From Chaetoderma sp. LZ-2023a (lineage: Eukaryota > Mollusca > Caudofoveata > Chaetodermatida > Chaetodermatidae): 64,000 nucleotides of DNA. The notes below the pieces were generated by a model. That model had not been told where the DNA came from. It searched no databases and saw only the letters and a list, made by a program, of their open reading frames with translations. The position numbers and the translations under genes are program-made. Shown here one piece after another: positions 21,621 through 31,769 of this stretch (positions within the stretch are counted from its first letter, which is position 1; every line of letters starts with the position of its first letter). The DNA lies in assembly GCA_034401795.1 (NCBI GenBank), contig CM067367.1:47892839-47956838 (forward strand). Direction: 5' to 3'.

Positions 21621-22399
21621 CATTTTTCAGGACTTGAAGTGCCTTCTGCTGTTTTAATTGGTGTTAGTAATAGCCTGGGATCGCCTGAGAACGGGTGCAA
21701 GGGCTCATCATCGTTGTCAGTGAACTGTTCCTTGAACCATTCTCGGATCGTCTCCGCTTTTCCCTGGTCAGTCCCGATAAAGTGTCCTTCAGAGTTGTGT
21801 CCATTGAGTGGTGGTGTGTAGTCGTCAGTAACTCTCACGGCTCGGGCTGCCCGAAACATTTTGTGACAGTGATCCATGGCAGTGATTTAATCTGCTAGGG
21901 AGTCTGCCTGTTGAATAGCAAGATCTTTTAAGCGTTCGTTAATGTGGCGCAGAATAATATTGCGCTCCCGGCGTAGTTTGGTGCAGTCTTCACTTTGGCC
22001 ACTTTGATAGATGCGCAGCCATAACGCTTTCTGCTCTGCTGACAGTTTTACTACTAGAGGGTCGGCAGTATACCTAGTTTGGTTGTTTTTAAGATCACCT
22101 ATGGTGCTGGTAGCGGATGATTCCATAGATTTCAGTATTTTGGTTAGGGTTTCGCTTGGATTGGAGCTGACATCGATGTTACCTGCTCCCCAAGAACTTT
22201 TTTGTATGACATTTGAGTGTCAGTGTCGCTGATGAGCGTGTGTAGGTTGTAGCTGACGCTGCCCTCTTGCCTGGTATGGTGTTTATATATTAGGTAGATA
22301 CAATGTATCGTTCATCTGAAGGCGTGTAATGACTAGCTTATGGTCAGAATTGAGGTCTGTGCCTCCATACGAACGAGCGTTCCGGAGTACGGGTTTTGC

Positions 22400-23000
22400 T
22401 TCTGTCTTTCATAGTATGAAGTCTATTTGGTTGAAGACAGCTGTTGTAGCTTTAGAACCTTTTGGGGCTTTGCGATCAGTAATGTGCCCAGTCCATGTTG
22501 TCCGGTGACAGCATGGGTGTTTGAAAGCCGTATTTGTGACAAATAGGCCATTGGAATTAAGGAATGCCACCAGTGCGTCTCCATTGCTGTTGCGTGTGCC
22601 CTCTCCATAGGAATGCATAAGCCAAGTCCTGAACTTTTGTCCGCAATTCCGAGTTTACTCAGCTTGGAGTTGAAATCTCCACACACGAACAGTTGCCATC
22701 TATCTGGGATTGTAATGACGGAGCTCAGTTCCGCATAGAAGGAATCTAATATTACTGACGTATCCAAAACTAATGACATGATCCAAGACCCGTGGTCCGA
22801 TTACGAAGCCTAAGCCCCGGCATGTGGCCTGTTTTTGCTCAATGAGCACTAGCCTATGGCCTGTCTGTACTTGCTGCTCTGTGTGTTTAGCTACTTTAGT
22901 CTCTTGAATGCATGCAATATCGATATGATAGTGTTAACAGTCTGCACCTAAGGTTTGCCTCTTTGATGTTGCACTCAAACCACGTACATTCCACATAGCT
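22400..23000 (-). pseudogene. Endonuclease domain of the 20.6-23.2 kb LINE
   Basis: Apurinic-endonuclease-like fold that would nick the target DNA to prime reverse transcription. Readable motifs are MWNVRGLS (metal/phosphate loop), ACIQETK (catalytic E) and FVCGDFNSKLS (the GDFN motif). There is at least one in-frame stop in the N-terminal third, and a frame change follows the GDFN block, so it is inactive as it stands. Confidence 0.7.
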
Positions 23001-23204
23001 ATGGTAAGCTCCTGGGAAGATTGCGTCGTCCGAGGATGTCGAGCACAGTTTCTTGTTTGAAGAAAGGTAGACATAATCAGCGTTTCCTATGTATGCGGAT
23101 GTCAGCCCGCAATCCTTGATGACTTAGTTTCCAAACAAAGTTGGTACTTACGTAGGAGACCGGCGTGAAGGTGCCATCTTTCTCCCCACACGGAAAAAGT
23201 GTGG

Positions 23205-23625
23205 GTGGATCTTACCTAGAAATGGATGTGGCATAGCTAGGCATAGCTTCATCTATTAGATTACGAGGCAGCGTCAAGAAGACCTTTTCAATTTAACCAT
23301 CCATCATATGACGTCATACTCAACAGCGTAACGTGTAGGGTGACCTGATAATCATGACGTCATGATGGCTCGATTTAATCCGTCTTAAACGCTTAATAGT
23401 CCGACACGTTGTACGAATCATATGTCTTTACTATTTAATAAACATTCTGTTGAATATTTTGAAACTAATTTTACCGGGCGCTTATTTAACAGCTTACTTG
23501 TATAGTTTCTTGTAAATTGAGAGTCAGGGAGTTGAAGGAGCGAGCGATCCCAGCACGAGCAATGTGTGGGTGGAGCTTAGCTAGAGATTGGCCGGCATAG
23601 CTAAAACTAGAAAGGTCCATTACAT
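23205..23625 (+). mobile_element. MITE A copy plus a tail fragment
   Basis: 23290-23625 is a forward copy: ACCATCCATCATATGACGTC, GGCTCGATTTAATCCGTC, TTTACTATTTAATAAACATT, GGAGCGAGCGATCCCAGCAC, TTAGCTAGAGATTGG. A tail piece (GTGTGGGTGGATCTTACC, AAATGGATGTGGCATAGC) abuts the LINE at 23205-23255. Confidence 0.7.
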
Positions 23626-23883
23626 GTCACGCATGAATTCAACGAGACTGAAAATATGACAAAAGAATATTAAAGTGCTAAATCTATCTCAAATATCTAT
23701 TCAGGTGATAAATTAGCCGCCATTTCAACCTATTTCCAAAACGTGATTCTAGCTCAGGTGCAGAAAAAGCTTCTATATTATATATTATATTCTTGTTCTT
23801 GTTATATATCTTTACCTTTTTCATAGTTGAACCACACGGATGTGTACATGACTGGATATCCTAGCGAATTCAGGTTTCGGTAT

Positions 23884-24120
23884 TCACTAGTTAAAGGTGT
23901 ATATTCACAGCAAAATTACTCAAAATAAAATTGTTTAAATTATATACTTTTAGAGGCTTAAACTGTGAGCCTATATGTAATGAAACGAAATAAATCTTAA
24001 CATATGATGATTTCATTCCAAATATCTCAATATTAGGTAATGTCGGGCTGTGGCTGATGGAACAGGACCTGCATGGAACCCCAGCCATATTCATACTATA
24101 ATGATATGCTGCCATTGCAT
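23884..24120 (+). repeat. Dispersed repeat shared with 60919-61060
   Basis: Both places share TATTCACA..AATAAAATTGTT, GCCTATATGTAATGAAACG (or GCCTATGTGTAATG) and AAATAAATCTTAACATATGATGATT in the same order, over about 140 bp. Family unknown. It could be a SINE or the end of a longer element. Confidence 0.65.
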
Positions 24121-25200
24121 AAAGCGCGTCATATCAGGAATAACAACTTTCTAACGGAGCTGAACATCGTCGCTATATGTTGATATAATGACGTTTGTTC
24201 AAGTCAAGTGCTATGGAAGGCGGCCTAATTTAACTGAGTGACGTTTATGCCGCTACATATTTATATGAATCCACTCATGATAATGACATCTTGGTCGACA
24301 TAAACCTCCTACAATCTATCCACCAACAAAACAATAGCATTTTATGCCACAAAATATGATGCCTTATTTGTAAGCAGAAATGTAGATAGGGCACAACGCA
24401 TTCTGTCGTATGCACAGGTGAAGATCTTAACGAATTCACATACACAAATTTGAATGACTGGTACCTATCGTCTAATTATTATGTAGTCATCAAGTCAAGT
24501 AAATATATCTCCGGTACAAATTTTATTCCTATACACGATGAGATGCCATTTTTCCTTCCTTTCCTCTATCTCTCCTGACGGGATACAATAGCCTGAGGAC
24601 ACCTGAATGCTCAAGCCAGAAATCCACGAAGCACACAATGTTCTTGAGGTGGTGGCAGGGCTATAGGACACATCAGAACTTTTCACAGCCATCGCTGAAT
24701 AATGTGATACAAACTTGGTTAATCCTTGAAATGATTTAGCCTTTCATTCTCTTTGTACTTAAACACCGATAGTATTACAAACAACCAAATGCTGCTGTGT
24801 GAGGTCTAGCATACAGATATATAAAAGAATAACACAAACCAAATAACAATCAGACCGACATATATACTAAGCATAATTTGCTTATGATTACAATAGATTA
24901 AAGCCTGGCTATTTTCCCACCACACACACTATGAAATGAAATATAAAGCAATAATTGGAGGCCCTTTTAAATATTTGAACATAATGTGAGGAAGAGTTTT
25001 GGGATCAACCAGCTATGGTTTATTGTTGCATTACTATCATGATATTCAACAGAGCACCACAAACGCCTAAAATATGGGCATACCATATATATATCATACT
25101 TGTTTACACTATGGCAGAAAATCTGTTGAAGCTACTGCCAAAATCGTCCGAAATGTATACCATAACGGCGTAAGTGTAATAGGCAACACATATTTGCATA
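24121..25200. other. Low-repeat intergenic or intronic stretch, no gene seen
   Basis: No recognisable repeat family and no ORF with a motif. If the minus-strand exon at 25557 is real, this would be downstream of its 3' UTR. Confidence 0.35.
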
Positions 25201-25209
25201 CCCTTGGTA

Positions 25210-25217
25210 TCTTTATT
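25210..25217 (-). terminator. Candidate poly(A) signal for the minus-strand exon
   Basis: CTTTATTTG on the plus strand reads AATAAA on the minus strand, about 340 bp after the stop codon at 25557. This is a plausible 3' UTR length, but the motif is common in AT-rich DNA. Confidence 0.3.
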
Positions 25218-25556
25218 TGTCTGAACAATTAAATACATTCAAATTCTGCTTAATTTTCACTGATAAGCAACATAACACCAATATAGCATATGCATTCACC
25301 TACCAAGTTACTTGGCTCTAATCTTGGATAATAATTATGGACGACTGTGCAAACAAAGTGATTACTATCTATCTACGCTTTAGCAGCAGTAGGTTATAAC
25401 TAGCAACATTGATAAACTAAGCAGAAATTAAGAGACAATATTCTGATTTCGTTGGGCCGATCACAAATATAGGTTTTACTTTGCCTTATAGTAACCGCCT
25501 GACTAACACATGCAACATTGTTATAAAAATTACTCCTGCAAATAGATGAACGCTAT

Positions 25557-25810
25557 TCAAGCTGTATTAGAGGATTTACCCTTTTGTCTCCTTGATGTGA
25601 TTTCATTTTTCACAGAGTATTTAACACTTTTCCAATCGCTTCCCCGTAACCTCTCGTCCTTACATGCCTCCTCACAAGGTCCTTTACCTGGACATTTTCT
25701 TAATGTAAGATATGTAGCCAGATGTTGGTAAACAGCTTGCCGCTCATGATGGTTCCAAACCCTACGTGGGGGTTTATTAGTTGTAGTTGGATTTGGATAA
25801 GTAGGAAGAG
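25557..25810 (-). CDS. Terminal exon of a host gene: SANT/Myb-like C-terminal domain
   Basis: The minus strand encodes about 84 residues ending in a stop: NKPPRRVWNHHERQAVYQHL, then a CPGKGPCEEACKDE stretch, then LRGSDWKSVKYSVKNEITSR. The pattern (W..EE/HE...V..HL, PGK..CE, W..VKY.VKN.I.S) matches a domain I know from the C-termini of many uncharacterised fish and invertebrate proteins with a Myb/SANT-like helix set. It is probably a chromatin or DNA-binding module. There is no upstream ATG. Instead the frame is entered through a good splice acceptor (GATAATTGCAG, boundary 25811/25810), splitting a codon after its first base. Earlier exons would lie at higher coordinates on the minus strand. 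The frame is uninterrupted, so this may be a live exon or a gene-derived part of an old transposon. Confidence 0.55.
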
Positions 25811-25828
25811 CTGCAATTATCAAAATAG

Positions 25829-25830
<2 letters not shown>

Positions 25831-25891
<61 letters not shown>
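25831..25891. repeat. (AT)n microsatellite
   Basis: About 30 AT units, directly upstream (minus strand) of the candidate splice acceptor at 25811. Confidence 0.95.
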
Positions 25892-25894
<3 letters not shown>

Positions 25895-27150
25895 GCCACT
25901 ATTGTTGTACATTTTCTCGTCAGCAACTCATGATATGGAGTCACTTGAGGTAGTTTCCATCAAACTTGAAATAGAGATCAATCATGATACGCAACTGAGA
26001 TTTCCGAGACTGAAATATTTTGAATCTGATTTTGGCGGGAAATTGCAATTATGTATAACAATAGTGAGGCTCATTAAATAATACAGTAGTTTTCATCCAG
26101 AGTTACCATCAAACATTGAAATACATCAAAAAGTGCATCGGGGGTACGATAATGGAGCTATATTCCAACTTTCGCTAGAACATCTTAAGAGGCATTGTCC
26201 GAGAGCATTGAGAATTAGGTGGAAAGTGGTGGTCAGCCAATCTGAATGAAACCTGGAGGGAACATAGAGCCATAATATATATGCAAAATACCAGCATGGG
26301 CTTTGGCATCATAAGATTTGTTCTCATCAGAGGAGATCGGGCATATTTCTGAAAATGCACTTTGTTTAAATACTTGTTTCTTTGCAGCCCATGATCGCAG
26401 AGGGAAACTAGGAGCATAGTATAATAGGCAAAGTCAATGATCATTTATACTTAGCAAGAATTATTTATTTTACCGTCACACAAAAAAAGTAACACAGTCC
26501 TGAAAATGGTGTGGTCAAACACGTTGACAAAATGCCCAAAACACTCAAAATAGCCAATATTATAATAATAGTACATTTATAATGCGCTGAACTGCATGCA
26601 AAACATGCTCTAATCGCTTACAGTGCGAGAAAGATGATATGTATGGTGTTGATATCTCTATTGGAGGCGCACAAATAAGTACTTCACTATAATGGACTGG
26701 TACACCGATACTAGTATTGCAACAATAAAAAATAGAATTTGGTTGTAGCAACCAGGCCTTATCAGTACAGCGCCATATCCGAAACATTTTGGTCTGACAA
26801 ATTGGTAAAATTCCAAGAATTTTCGACCCTCGAAAAAATAAGTGGAATAACAATATTTTTATTTCCCTATACTACTCTGATATATTGATATTTATACTGC
26901 ACCAATACATTATAAAGTTTGCTGTATATACGACTAGCTGTTACAAGTACACTGCACCATCCGAGGGTGATTTTTGTGAAATTTACCAAATTGCTAAAAT
27001 TTTATGTATTTCCCACTCTACAAACATGAAGTGGAGACAAAATGTAAATTAATGCACTACACTGGTCTGCTAGTAATATAATTTCAACTACTATCTCTTA
27101 CATGCAAAAATGTACAAGTATAGTGAATCATTCGTGCTGGGTCGGTCATT
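25892..27150. other. Low-repeat stretch, no gene seen
   Basis: Unique AT-rich sequence and probably intron if the exon at 25557 belongs to a gene running right to left. Open frames at 26175-26444 and 26560-26853 (minus) carry no recognisable domain. Confidence 0.35.
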
Positions 27151-27152
27151 TT

Positions 27153-27480
27153 TAGCTCACCTGACCCAAAGTGCCACATGAGCTGCTGCTGTTGCGTCTA
27201 TCTACAGTATCTGCTGCCAAGTTGCACCATTCTCAAAAACATTTATTTGAGCAAATTCAACCAAATTTGGGTGTGAGTTACCCCTATGATTTCAGAGTGG
27301 AAGAGGATATTAACATTTGTCTCCTTCCAGAAGGGTGGGGTTATGGGGGAGGGGGGGGGGGATAGATTAAAGCGGTGAACATTGGGTGGAGGTTGAACGT
27401 GGTGGATTTGCGATGATGCGCATCATCTACTGAACAATCTAGTTCTGTTGTTGTTGTTGTAGTTCTTAAGATATTTTAAT
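27153..27480 (+). repeat. AGCTCACCTGG-type interspersed repeat, 5' part
   Basis: It begins TTTTTAGCTCACCTGACCC and continues with GCAAATTCAACCAAATTTGG and GTGAGTTACCC, phrases also seen at 35750, 62590 and 62750. Fuller members of the same kind have ends reading AGCTCACCTGG or its inverse (see 54523-55370). No coding capacity. Confidence 0.55.
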
Positions 27481-28335
27481 AACTCTGGTTCTACTGGTGG
27501 GTTCTTCTCCAAATTTAGGTGGATTAAGCTGCCTGTCTGGGCTATGGATGGCGGAACAGGACGGCGGATAGGGGGTTGAGTATCCTATTAGCTACACATC
27601 CAGACGTGTTCAGTTATTAAACTGCCATACATTTGAAAATATGCGTTCCTCATAAATACCAATCACATTGAAATTACGGTAAATACCACCCTGGGAAATA
27701 GTCTAAAAAGCTGGAAATACCAGTACATACTGGAAAATACAGGGAAATACTCCAATAAGTTGGTTATACTAATTAGCAATGTTCAATTTTAGACTAAAAT
27801 ACTTTATATATTAATCAGTTGTCTAATATAGATACGCATATACAATGTAGGCTGAAATATGAGAGCAGCTATGCAACTTGGGTTCAGCACAGTAAATTCA
27901 TAGCTGCGTCAACCCCACCTAGCAGCTGAAACACATACGTTTAATGCCCACATTATTTAGTTGAGTATTTTAAAACTAATTTAAATAAAGGCTAGAACAA
28001 CTTCCAGTCAAATAGTCTAAAAAATGTACAACTGCATACAGTTGACTAAAACTGATATAAAATACATTAGAATTGTAGTTTAATTCTGTGTATGTTGTGA
28101 CATTAAGCGCAACTCCATTAATACCACTATACTGGGTTGAATATTCAACTTAGTAGAGCATAGTACAATAGAAATGTAGGCTCAACATAGCAAACTATCC
28201 TGGTTGATGTGCAGTCACCTCCCACCCTCTGCTCATAATCATCATATATTGATGTGATATATCTCTCACAACAGAAGGACAGGAATGTGTGTAATTGGGA
28301 AGTAAATGATTGAGATGACCAACACATTTGAATCT
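27481..28335. other. Intergenic or intronic stretch, no gene seen
   Basis: Nothing recognised apart from short AT-rich open frames. The phrase GGAAATAC recurs irregularly around 27700-27760 (TGGAAATAC, GGAAAATAC, GGGAAATAC), a small degenerate repeat. Confidence 0.35.
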
Positions 28336-28339
28336 ATAC

Positions 28340-28500
28340 TAAGTTCCCCCCTAAATACGGGCTAATATTTTCTGAGATATATAATTGGTTGCAATAAAAA
28401 TTCACAGACAGCACCACGCGGACTAGAGGAACAATGTGTAAAATTGATTTACCCAGAAACAGCGTTATGCATGAATGAGTATGGGTCAAATGAGAAATCG
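28340..28500 (+). pseudogene. Exon-like segment, plus-strand copy
   Basis: Inverted relative of 31870-32040. The shared part runs from CCCTAAATACGGGCTAATAT through GAGATATATAATTGGTTGCA into an open frame: LEEQCVKLIYPETALCMNEY, then GSNEKSTH. In the other copy the same residues read LEEQCVKLITPETALSMNEL then GSKEKLTH. Of about a dozen codon differences from LEE onward, roughly seven are silent, suggesting past selection on protein. The upstream non-coding part is about equally conserved, so a young repeat is not excluded. No protein family recognised. Confidence 0.4.
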
Positions 28501-28572
28501 ACCCACTTAACAACAATACAAATTTCATCGTGTCACAATCAAATAACAACGAATGGGAGTGCATTCACTCTA

Positions 28573-28740
28573 TCACAGTTTTAATATTGCTAATACCGGG
28601 GATATCCACCCCTGGCTTTGGATCACTTGACGGCACCGATTTCGCATGGAGTTGATGAGCCGAGTGACATGATGCTGTGGAATAGCCATCCACTCCTCCA
28701 AACGACAATTTCCCGATGCGCGTTTGATAAGCGGGGCATT
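28573..28740 (-). pseudogene. Tc1/mariner transposase C-terminal remnant
   Basis: On the minus strand the frame reads LEEWMAIPQHHVTRLINSMR, then NRCRQVIQSQGWISPV. This fits the C-terminal signature of Tc1-type transposases (E-W-IPQ, L..SM..RC..V....G). Only the last 50 or so residues survive. The catalytic DDE core is absent, and the upstream side meets the TIR element at 28774 within about 35 bp. No Tc1 terminal repeat or TA duplication was identified. Confidence 0.7.
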
Positions 28741-28799
28741 GCTAATTTAACACAAGAATTCCTCGGAATTAAATGTCTCGCCTGTCTCGTGTTTGTCAC

Positions 28800-29470
28800 A
28801 GTGGAATTGACCTTATGACCTCCCTGTTATCATGCTGCTTCCTAACATTATAGGTAACCATGCATCCAAGTTTAGTTCCAATACGATTAACCGAATCTGA
28901 AATATAAATGATTTGCAGAATGGAAAAACTTAAGGTTGAAAAAGCAGAGGTCAAATAGCAATATTAGAATAGCCTTGACCTTTGACCTGGTGATCTCCAT
29001 GTCACCATCCTGTATCATCTTGGCCTAAGCAACCATGTACCAAAGTTGTGCTCCATTAGGGTTAAGCAGTCCCAAAATATAACCAGATAACTTAAATAAG
29101 CCAAAAAAATTAACTTTGAAGAATAATAAAGTTTTGTAGAGGGCAGAATGACCTTGACCTTCGACGTTGCGACTTAAGTATCAACATGCTGCTTCCTAAC
29201 ATTATAGGTAACAATGTATCCAAGTTTGGTTCCAATATGATTAACCAATCCTGACAGATAAGCTAAGAAGTTTTGTTAAACGCAAAAACTTAACATTGAA
29301 TTTTGTATCAAGGTCACACTGACCGTGACCTTTGACCGTGTGACCTCATTATCATCATGCTGCTTCTTAATAGCATAGGCAACCACATAGCCAAGTTTTG
29401 TTGCAATAGGCTTAACTAAGCCTGAAATATAAGCTGAAGTTTAGCTAAACGCAAAAACTTAATGTTGAAC
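28800..29470 (+). repeat. 175-bp tandem units with TGACCTTTGACC motifs
   Basis: Landmarks repeat with a period of about 170-175 bp: TGACCT(T)TGACC at 28976, 29150 and 29326; ATCATGCTGCTTCCTAACAT at about 28829, 29186 and 29355; CAAGTTTGGTTCCAAT; and ACGCAAAAACTTAA at unit ends. Units are about 70-85% alike by eye. Confidence 0.75.
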
Positions 29471-29559
29471 AAGAGCTCCGCAAACGGCGCATAATACCCC
29501 GCCATGATGACAAGCCAATGAATGAGAGCTATCAGAAAATATTTATTTCTTCCTCAGCC

Positions 29560-30860
29560 CCCATCAAACCAGCAATCCTTATGAAGTATCAAAGCGATCC
29601 GCTAAATGGTCAAGGAGGTATCGTCCAGAGACCAATTTTCAAGATGGCTGCCACTGACTGGCGGCCATATTAGATTTTGGACTATCGTAAATTTTGATAA
29701 GCTTCTTCACCATACATATTCCAACGACCGTAGGAAGTGATCCGATAAATGAAATCCAGAAACCAACTTTCAAGATGGCAGCCAATGGCTGGCTGCCATC
29801 TTGGAGTTCGGATCATCGTCAATTTCAATAGGTTTCTTCTCCACACATAGTCCAACCAGCCTATCAAATTTCAAAGGGATCCGATAAACGGTAACAGAGT
29901 TATCATCTGGAAACCAATTTTCAAGATGGTCACCGGTGGCTGGCGGCCATCTTGGATTTTACATCATTGTCAATCTCAATAGGTTTCTTCCCCAGAGGTA
30001 GTCCAACCACCTTATGAAGTTTCATAGCGATCCGATAAACGATAACGGGGTTATCATCTGGAAACCAATTTTCAAGATGGCCACTTGTGGCTGGCGGCCA
30101 TCTTGGATTTCGGATCATCATCGATTTCGATAGGTTTCTTCCCCAGACAAAGTCCAACCACTCTATGAAGTTTCAAAGCGATCCGCTAAACGGTAACGGA
30201 GTTATTATCCAGAAAAGAATTTTCAAGATGGCCGTCTGTGGCTGGCGGCCATCTTGGATTTCCGATCATCATCGATTTCGATAGGTTTCTTCCGCAGACC
30301 ACTCTATAAAGTTTCAAAGCGATCCGATAAACGATAACGGAGTTATCATCCAGAAGCCAATGTGCAAGATGGCTACCGGTGGCTGGTGGCCATCTTGGAT
30401 TTTGGATCATCGTCAATTTTGATAGGTTTCTTCCGCAGACCTAGTCCAACCACTCCATGAAGTTTCAAAGTGATCCGATAAACGGTAACGGAGTTATTAT
30501 CCAGAAAAGAATTTTCAAGATGGCCGCCTGTGTCCAACCACTCTATGAAGTTTCAAAGCGATCTGATGAGGGATAACGGAGATATCATCCGGAAACCAAT
30601 TTTCAAGATGGCCGCCGGTGTCTGGTGGCCATCTTGGATTTCTGATCATCGTCGATTTCAATAGGTTTCTTCCCCAGGCCTAGTCCCACCACCCTATGAA
30701 GTTTCAATGAGATCCGACAAATGGTAATGGAGTTACCATCCGGCAACCATTTTTCAAGATGGCCGCCAGTGGCTGGCCGCCATCTTGGATTTCGAATCAT
30801 CGTCGATTTCGATGTTTCTTCCCAAGACCTAGTCCAACCACCTTATGAAGTTTCGTAAAC
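29560..30860 (+). repeat. 151-bp satellite-like array
   Basis: CAAGATGGC recurs at 29642, 29771, 29922, 30073, 30224, 30364, 30516, 30604 and 30754, mostly 150-152 bp apart with two shortened units. Each unit holds TTTCAAGATGGCC(A/G)CC, a GGCGGCCATCTTGGATTT inverted partner, TCGATAGGTTTCTTCC, CTATGAAGTTTCAAAGCGAT and CCGATAAACGGTAACGGAG. The AAGATGGC/GCCATCTT pair lets every unit form a small hairpin. Confidence 0.85.
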
Positions 30861-30869
30861 TTAACGTAA

Positions 30870-31270
30870 AATATTAACAAAGATTATACTGTGACCTTTG
30901 ACCCCCAGAACCTTGACCTCATGATGTCTGCATCAGCATGCTGCTTCCGTTAAATGTGAATCACCATGTACCACAGTTTGGTTCCAATTGGATAAGGCAT
31001 TTTTGAGATATAAGGCAATAACTTTTGTTTAACGCAAAAACTTAACGTAAAATATTAACACAGATTATACTGTAACCTTTGACCCCTGTAACCTTGACCT
31101 CATGGCCTTTTAATAGGCGGGCTGCTTGCTTTTGATGTATATTACCATGCGCCCAAGTTTGGTTCCAATTGGATCAGGCATTGCTGAGATACAAACTTAG
31201 TTTAAAAGTTTACGCCGCCGCCGCCGTCGCCGCCGGAAAAGTGATACCTATGTCTCGATCCTGCTTCGCA
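30870..31270 (+). repeat. Right-hand 175-bp units and GC-rich end of the 2.5-kb element
   Basis: Two units with TGACCTTTGACC (30892) and TAACCTTTGACC (31073), each followed by ACCTTGACCTCATG and a GCTGCTT phrase. They end in a GCC/GTC triplet run (31211-31236) and TGATACCTATGTCTCG. Confidence 0.7.
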
Positions 31271-31293
31271 GGCGAGACAATAAAACTGCTTAA

Positions 31294-31760
31294 AGGGAAT
31301 CACCTGACCCCCCTACTTTATATAAAATTAATCTATAGGCCGTAACGTTTTTAAAGATATAATTATAAGCTCTGTGCTCAAATAAGAAGTAGATATATTT
31401 GTTAGTTAAATATGTGAAACGTTAGCCAAATTTCTATTCGAGAATTAGGTTTGACGTCATAGGTTGAATGTTTTTCTCGCGGTCACCCAACAGCGCTATT
31501 GCAATACCGTCGCGAATTGACTTTTATCAGGGGTTTCTCTCCAGCGGTATCGTGGTCTTTTTCCGACGGGATTCAACCTATGACGTCATAGTTTGAATTA
31601 ACTCGCAGAAAATTAGAGCAACATAGCGCTTTTTAACGCAATTTTACTCGGATTTATAATTAAATGTCACAGGAAATTCTTACACAGTAACTTAAATATG
31701 AGCTCTACAATAGAACTACGCGATTTATGTAATCTATGGTGACCCTTCTTGTGTTTCCCT
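31294..31760. mobile_element. TTAA-flanked MITE
   Basis: Bounded on both sides by TTAA (31290-31293 and 31761-31764), with short inverted ends AGGGAATCAC and, inverted, AGGGAAACAC. This is the target-site pattern of piggyBac-like transposons. Inside, TTTGACGTCATAGGTTGAAT (31448) pairs with ATTCAACCTATGACGTCATA (31569). It has no coding capacity, so it would depend on a transposase elsewhere. Confidence 0.65.
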
Positions 31761-31769
31761 TTAAATACA

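Larger units (their letters stand above)
20640..23200 (-). mobile_element. APE-type LINE (RTE/Jockey-like), degraded
   Basis: Single-ORF non-LTR retrotransposon on the minus strand. The apurinic-type endonuclease starts near 22990 (TIAMWNVRGLS, then DIACIQETK) and continues with CGDFNSKLSKLG near 22670. A linker follows at 22126-21887, then RT motifs: KPKKPPGTPANLWPIVLLNS (21460-21520), KMGIDMSRAFDTIK (about 21230), SPHGDGLSSMLFTCYLAAAL (about 21040), MEYADDVDFIDEEKK (about 20930, catalytic YADD kept) and GESWRKS at the end. The frame is interrupted several times, including a frameshift near 20940. The clade is not settled. MITE A copies flank it. Confidence 0.75.
28774..31279. mobile_element. 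2.5-kb non-autonomous element made of tandem repeats
   Basis: The ends are an 11-bp inverted pair: TGTCTCGCCTG at 28774-28784 and CAGGCGAGACA at 31269-31279. Inside are about four 175-bp units (28800-29470), an array of about nine 151-bp units (29560-30860) and two more 175-bp-type units (30870-31200). The right end is a GC-rich CCGCCGCCGTCGCCGCCGG. No ORF has recognisable motifs. The 11-bp match could be luck on its own, but it coincides exactly with the limits of the repeat body. Confidence 0.6.

Noticed and set aside
28618-28818. A 66-codon plus-strand open frame
   Set aside because: The opposite strand encodes a clear Tc1 transposase C-terminus. The plus frame is its shadow and runs on into an unrelated repeat.
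29682-30800. Several minus- and plus-strand frames with repeated NPRWPPATGGHLE-like text
   Set aside because: The periodic peptides follow from the 151-bp tandem array, with no start, promoter or conserved frame across units.
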